64,000 nt of DNA from positions 263,040 to 327,039 of the forward strand of contig NZ_JBKOFW010000005.1 of assembly GCF_046764005.1 (NCBI RefSeq), in the 5' to 3' direction. The position numbers were made by a program, and so were the translations under genes. Below, in pieces: positions 62,065 through 64,000 of the stretch; the stretch's first letter is position 1, and each line of letters opens with the position of its first letter. This DNA is from Oryzobacter faecalis (lineage in GTDB: Bacteria > Actinomycetota > Actinomycetes > Actinomycetales > Dermatophilaceae). The notes beneath the pieces were generated by a model. That model saw nothing but the letters and a program-made list of their open reading frames with translations. It did not search any database and had not been told where the DNA came from.

Positions 62065-63449
62065 CCGTACACCGTCTCCCCGCCGGCGCTGTCCTTGCCG
62101 ATCCGGCGGGCGAGGTAGAGCCCCTCGAGCGCCAGCTCGACCGCGCTGGCCCGCTGCCCGTCGGTCGTGGCGCCGACGCGGTCGGCGACCTTCTCGTAGA
62201 CGTCGGACTCGCCGAGCACGGGCAGGCCGTCGAGGAACTCCCGCGCCGACACCCGCTCGCCGGTCGTGACGAGCGCGCCGTCCTCGATGGCCTCGACGAT
62301 CAGGCCCAGGTCGATGCCGCCGAGCCGGCTGCGGCACGTCTCGGCGGTGGCGGTGCGCAGGAGGTGGCCGAGGACCTCGCGCTCGCGCCCCTCCTCGCCC
62401 GACTCGAACTCGACCTTGCCGCGCAGGACGTCGAGCGCCGCCTCGAGGTCGACGACGCGGGCGACCGCCTCGTCCTCCCCGACGACGGTGGCGCGGTGCA
62501 GCGCCGCGGCGGCGACCGTCTCGGCCGCCGCGATGGCGAACCGGGCCGAGACCCCCGAGCGCTGGTCGACGGCGGGGGAGGTGCGCAGGGCCCGGGTGAA
62601 GCGGGCGACGACCTCGAGGAGGGCGTCGGGCACCTCCGCGACGAGACCGGCCTCCTGGCGCACGACGGCGACCTCGTCGGAGAGCTCGCGCGGGTAGTGG
62701 GTGCGGATCTCGGCACCGAAGCGGTCCTTGAGCGGGGTGATGATGCGGCCGCGGTTCGTGTAGTCCTCGGGGTTCGCGCTCGCGACGACGAGGACGTCGA
62801 GGGGGAGGCGCAGGACGTACCCGCGGATCTGGATGTCGCGCTCCTCCATGACGTTGAGCATCGCGACCTGGATGCGCTCGGCGAGGTCGGGCAGCTCGTT
62901 GATGGCGACGATGCCGCGGTGGCTGCGCGGGATCAGCCCGAAGTGGATGGTCTCGGGGTCGCCGAGCCGCCGGCCCTCGGCCACGCGCATCGGGTCGACG
63001 TCGCCGATGAGGTCGGCCACGCTCGTGTCGGGGGTGGCGAGCTTCTCGGCATAGCGCTCCTCGCGGTGCCGCCACTCGACGGGGAGGTCGTCCCCCAGCT
63101 CCGCTGCGCGCCGTCGGGACTCGACGGTGATGGGCTCGTAGGGGTGCTCGCCGAGCTCGGAGCCGGCGATGACGGGCGACCACTCGTCGAGGAGGCCGAC
63201 GAGGCTGCGCAGCAGGCGGGTCTTGCCCTGGCCGCGCTCGCCGAGGAGGACGACGTCGTGCCCCGCGAGCAGCGCCCGCTCGAGCTGCGGGACCACCGTG
63301 TTGCCGAACCCGTGCAGCCCCGGCCAGGGGTCGCGTCCGTGCCCGAGGGCGGCGAGGAGGTTGGCGCGGATCTCGGCCCGGACCGGACGAAGCCGGTGGC
63401 CCGAGGCACGCAGGTCGGCGACGGTGGTGGCCAGGGGACGGTCGCTCAT
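62061..63449 (-). CDS. MoxR/magnesium-chelatase-like AAA+ ATPase
   Basis: 462-aa AAA+ ATPase. Walker A is GERGQGKT at residues 70-77; the Walker B-like strand reads GIVAINELPDL near 185, with Asn in place of the usual Asp before Glu; sensor 1 and the arginine region VVASANPEDYTNRGRIITPLKDRFG follow near 228. A C-terminal lid domain completes the protein. It is expressed with the VWA protein, which probably serves as adaptor. Chlorophyll-type magnesium chelation is not implied, because no pigment genes are present. Confidence 0.85.
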   Translation of the reverse strand: MSDRPLATTVADLRASGHRLRPVRAEIRANLLAALGHGRDPWPGLHGFGNTVVPQLERALLAGHDVVLLGERGQGKTRLLRSLVGLLDEWSPVIAGSELGEHPYEPITVESRRRAAELGDDLPVEWRHREERYAEKLATPDTSVADLIGDVDPMRVAEGRRLGDPETIHFGLIPRSHRGIVAINELPDLAERIQVAMLNVMEERDIQIRGYVLRLPLDVLVVASANPEDYTNRGRIITPLKDRFGAEIRTHYPRELSDEVAVVRQEAGLVAEVPDALLEVVARFTRALRTSPAVDQRSGVSARFAIAAAETVAAAALHRATVVGEDEAVARVVDLEAALDVLRGKVEFESGEEGREREVLGHLLRTATAETCRSRLGGIDLGLIVEAIEDGALVTTGERVSAREFLDGLPVLGESDVYEKVADRVGATTDGQRASAVELALEGLYLARRIGKDSAGGETVYG

Positions 63450-63521
63450 CGCCTCACGCTACGTCAGCGTCCAGGTGCTCGGAAGCTCCGTGTCCCCCCT
63501 CCCAACTTTCCCGCCAGCTAC

Positions 63522-63574
63522 CGGAACGTTGGGCATCGCACCGGAACCTTTCCGGTGCGATGCCCAACCTTCCG
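63522..63574. repeat. Strong hairpin between the AAA ATPase gene and the DUF222 gene
   Basis: Perfect 19-base arms (63528-63546 and 63550-63568) around a 3-base loop; after one mismatch five more pairs extend the stem to 63522-63574. The arms contain GGGCATCGCACCGGAA. It lies about 70 bases upstream of the ATPase start on one side and over 60 bases before the SOS-type promoter on the other. The rest of this 250-base gap holds that promoter only. Confidence 0.85.
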
Positions 63575-63638
63575 AGGCGATGCCTGCCAGCACCCGTGGT
63601 ACGCCGAAAACGGTTGCGGTTCTTCCACATTCACGCCC

Positions 63639-63675
63639 TCGAACACTTGTGCGAACGCGCCTGAGCGGGTAGGCT
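63639..63675 (+). promoter_or_regulatory. LexA-box-like operator and promoter of the DUF222 gene
   Basis: TCGAACACTTGTGCGA (63639-63654) matches the actinobacterial SOS box TCGAAC-N4-GTTCGA with one change. It overlaps a -35 candidate TTGTGC (63647-63652) that is 17 bases from a TAGGCT -10 (63670-63675). LexA bound here would block transcription. Confidence 0.6.
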
Positions 63676-63699
63676 CGACCCACGGGGGAAGGGGGAGCC

Positions 63700-64000
63700 A
63701 TGAACAGCCAGCACGGGCAGGGCGCCGACGTCATGGGCGCAGCCGGCGGCGATGACGTGGTCGCGCTCCTCGCCTCGATGTCCAGCCGACTCGCTGCGGT
63801 CGCCGCCCTCCCGAGCGGCCGTGAGGAGCTCACCGGTGTCGTCGCGGCCGCGCAGGCGGTGGCCAACGCCGCGGCCGCGGTGCAGGACGGCGCGATCGCG
63901 GCGTTGGCGGCGGTCGAGGGCGCAGTGGGCCGAGGACGGCACGATCACCGAGGTCGTCCGCGCCCCGGGTCACGTCGCGATCGACGCCGCCGACCTCCTC
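63700..64000 (+). pseudogene. DUF222 / 13E12-repeat family gene, cut by window end, apparent frameshift
   Basis: Start of a gene of the DUF222 family, usually about 400-500 aa with a C-terminal HNH nuclease domain. From ATG 63700 (GGGGGAG just upstream) the frame encodes an Ala-rich N-terminus ending ...AIAALAAVEG. Near 63918-63920 the coding signal shifts by one base: the following residues QWAEDGTITEVVRAPGHVAIDAADLL, strongly typical of the family, are in another frame. An extra G in a run of three explains the shift. It may be a real frameshift, a sequencing error or recoding; the rest of the gene lies outside the window. Confidence 0.6.

Overview
This window is chromosomal DNA from a high-GC actinomycete. 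The genes are tightly packed with strong third-position G/C bias, many GTG starts and 4-base stop/start overlaps, and several probably leaderless transcripts. The gene content (menaquinone pathway, 14-gene nuo operon, Rex-type and LexA-type operators, DUF222/13E12 gene) fits Actinobacteria. A Micrococcales/Intrasporangiaceae-like organism is my guess from general gene flavour only. The men / nuo / polyprenyl synthase / htpX grouping recalls the menD-menJ-grcC-htpX neighbourhood of mycobacteria.

Region 1 (1-5554) is menaquinone biosynthesis: menD (5' end cut by the window edge), a MenJ-type geranylgeranyl reductase, menF (opposite strand) and menG/ubiE. Region 2 (5555-22928) is the complete nuoA-N operon for respiratory complex I, followed by an overlapping long-chain polyprenyl diphosphate synthase that probably makes the menaquinone tail. 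A Rex-type NADH-sensing operator lies at the operon promoter. Region 3 (23125-26591) holds a deazaflavin-type nitroreductase, a MraY-like transferase outside any visible division cluster, a GNAT-like protein and RarD.

Region 4 (26588-41293) is the most unusual part. korAB (2-oxoglutarate:ferredoxin oxidoreductase) is divergent from a second, partial nuo set: A2 B2 (phoX) C2 H2 I2 J2 K2 L2 M2 N2. NuoD, E, F and G are missing, but the visible pump and Fe-S residues are kept. A Tat-exported PhoX phosphatase with a PHO-box-like promoter sits inside the set, next to a duplicated piece of the nuoB2 3' end. A ferredoxin-fed, proton-pumping module is a reasonable inference.

Region 5 (41316-48494) has a methyltransferase/HxlR divergent pair, htpX, an OsmC-like gene, a VOC protein, an ABC-F ATPase, and a MarR regulator divergent from a GT1-type glycosyltransferase. 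It looks like a stress and drug-response neighbourhood. Region 6 (48458-55980) is one amino-sugar operon on the minus strand: ROK repressor, lipoprotein, two permeases, NagZ, ROK kinase, NagB. It has a perfect 19-bp palindrome at the repressor promoter and no ATPase or nagA. Region 7 (56126-64000) has pepN, a small membrane protein, a zinc-less MDR oxidoreductase, a MoxR-type AAA ATPase with its VWA partner, and at the edge a LexA-box-preceded DUF222 gene with an apparent frameshift.

Repeats: a 42-bp structured intergenic repeat occurs six times (3169, 4633, 4695, 4756, 23018, 56042), three of them in tandem between menF and menG. Several other unrelated long hairpins occupy the intergenic gaps. 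No rRNA, tRNA, CRISPR array, insertion sequence or origin was seen.
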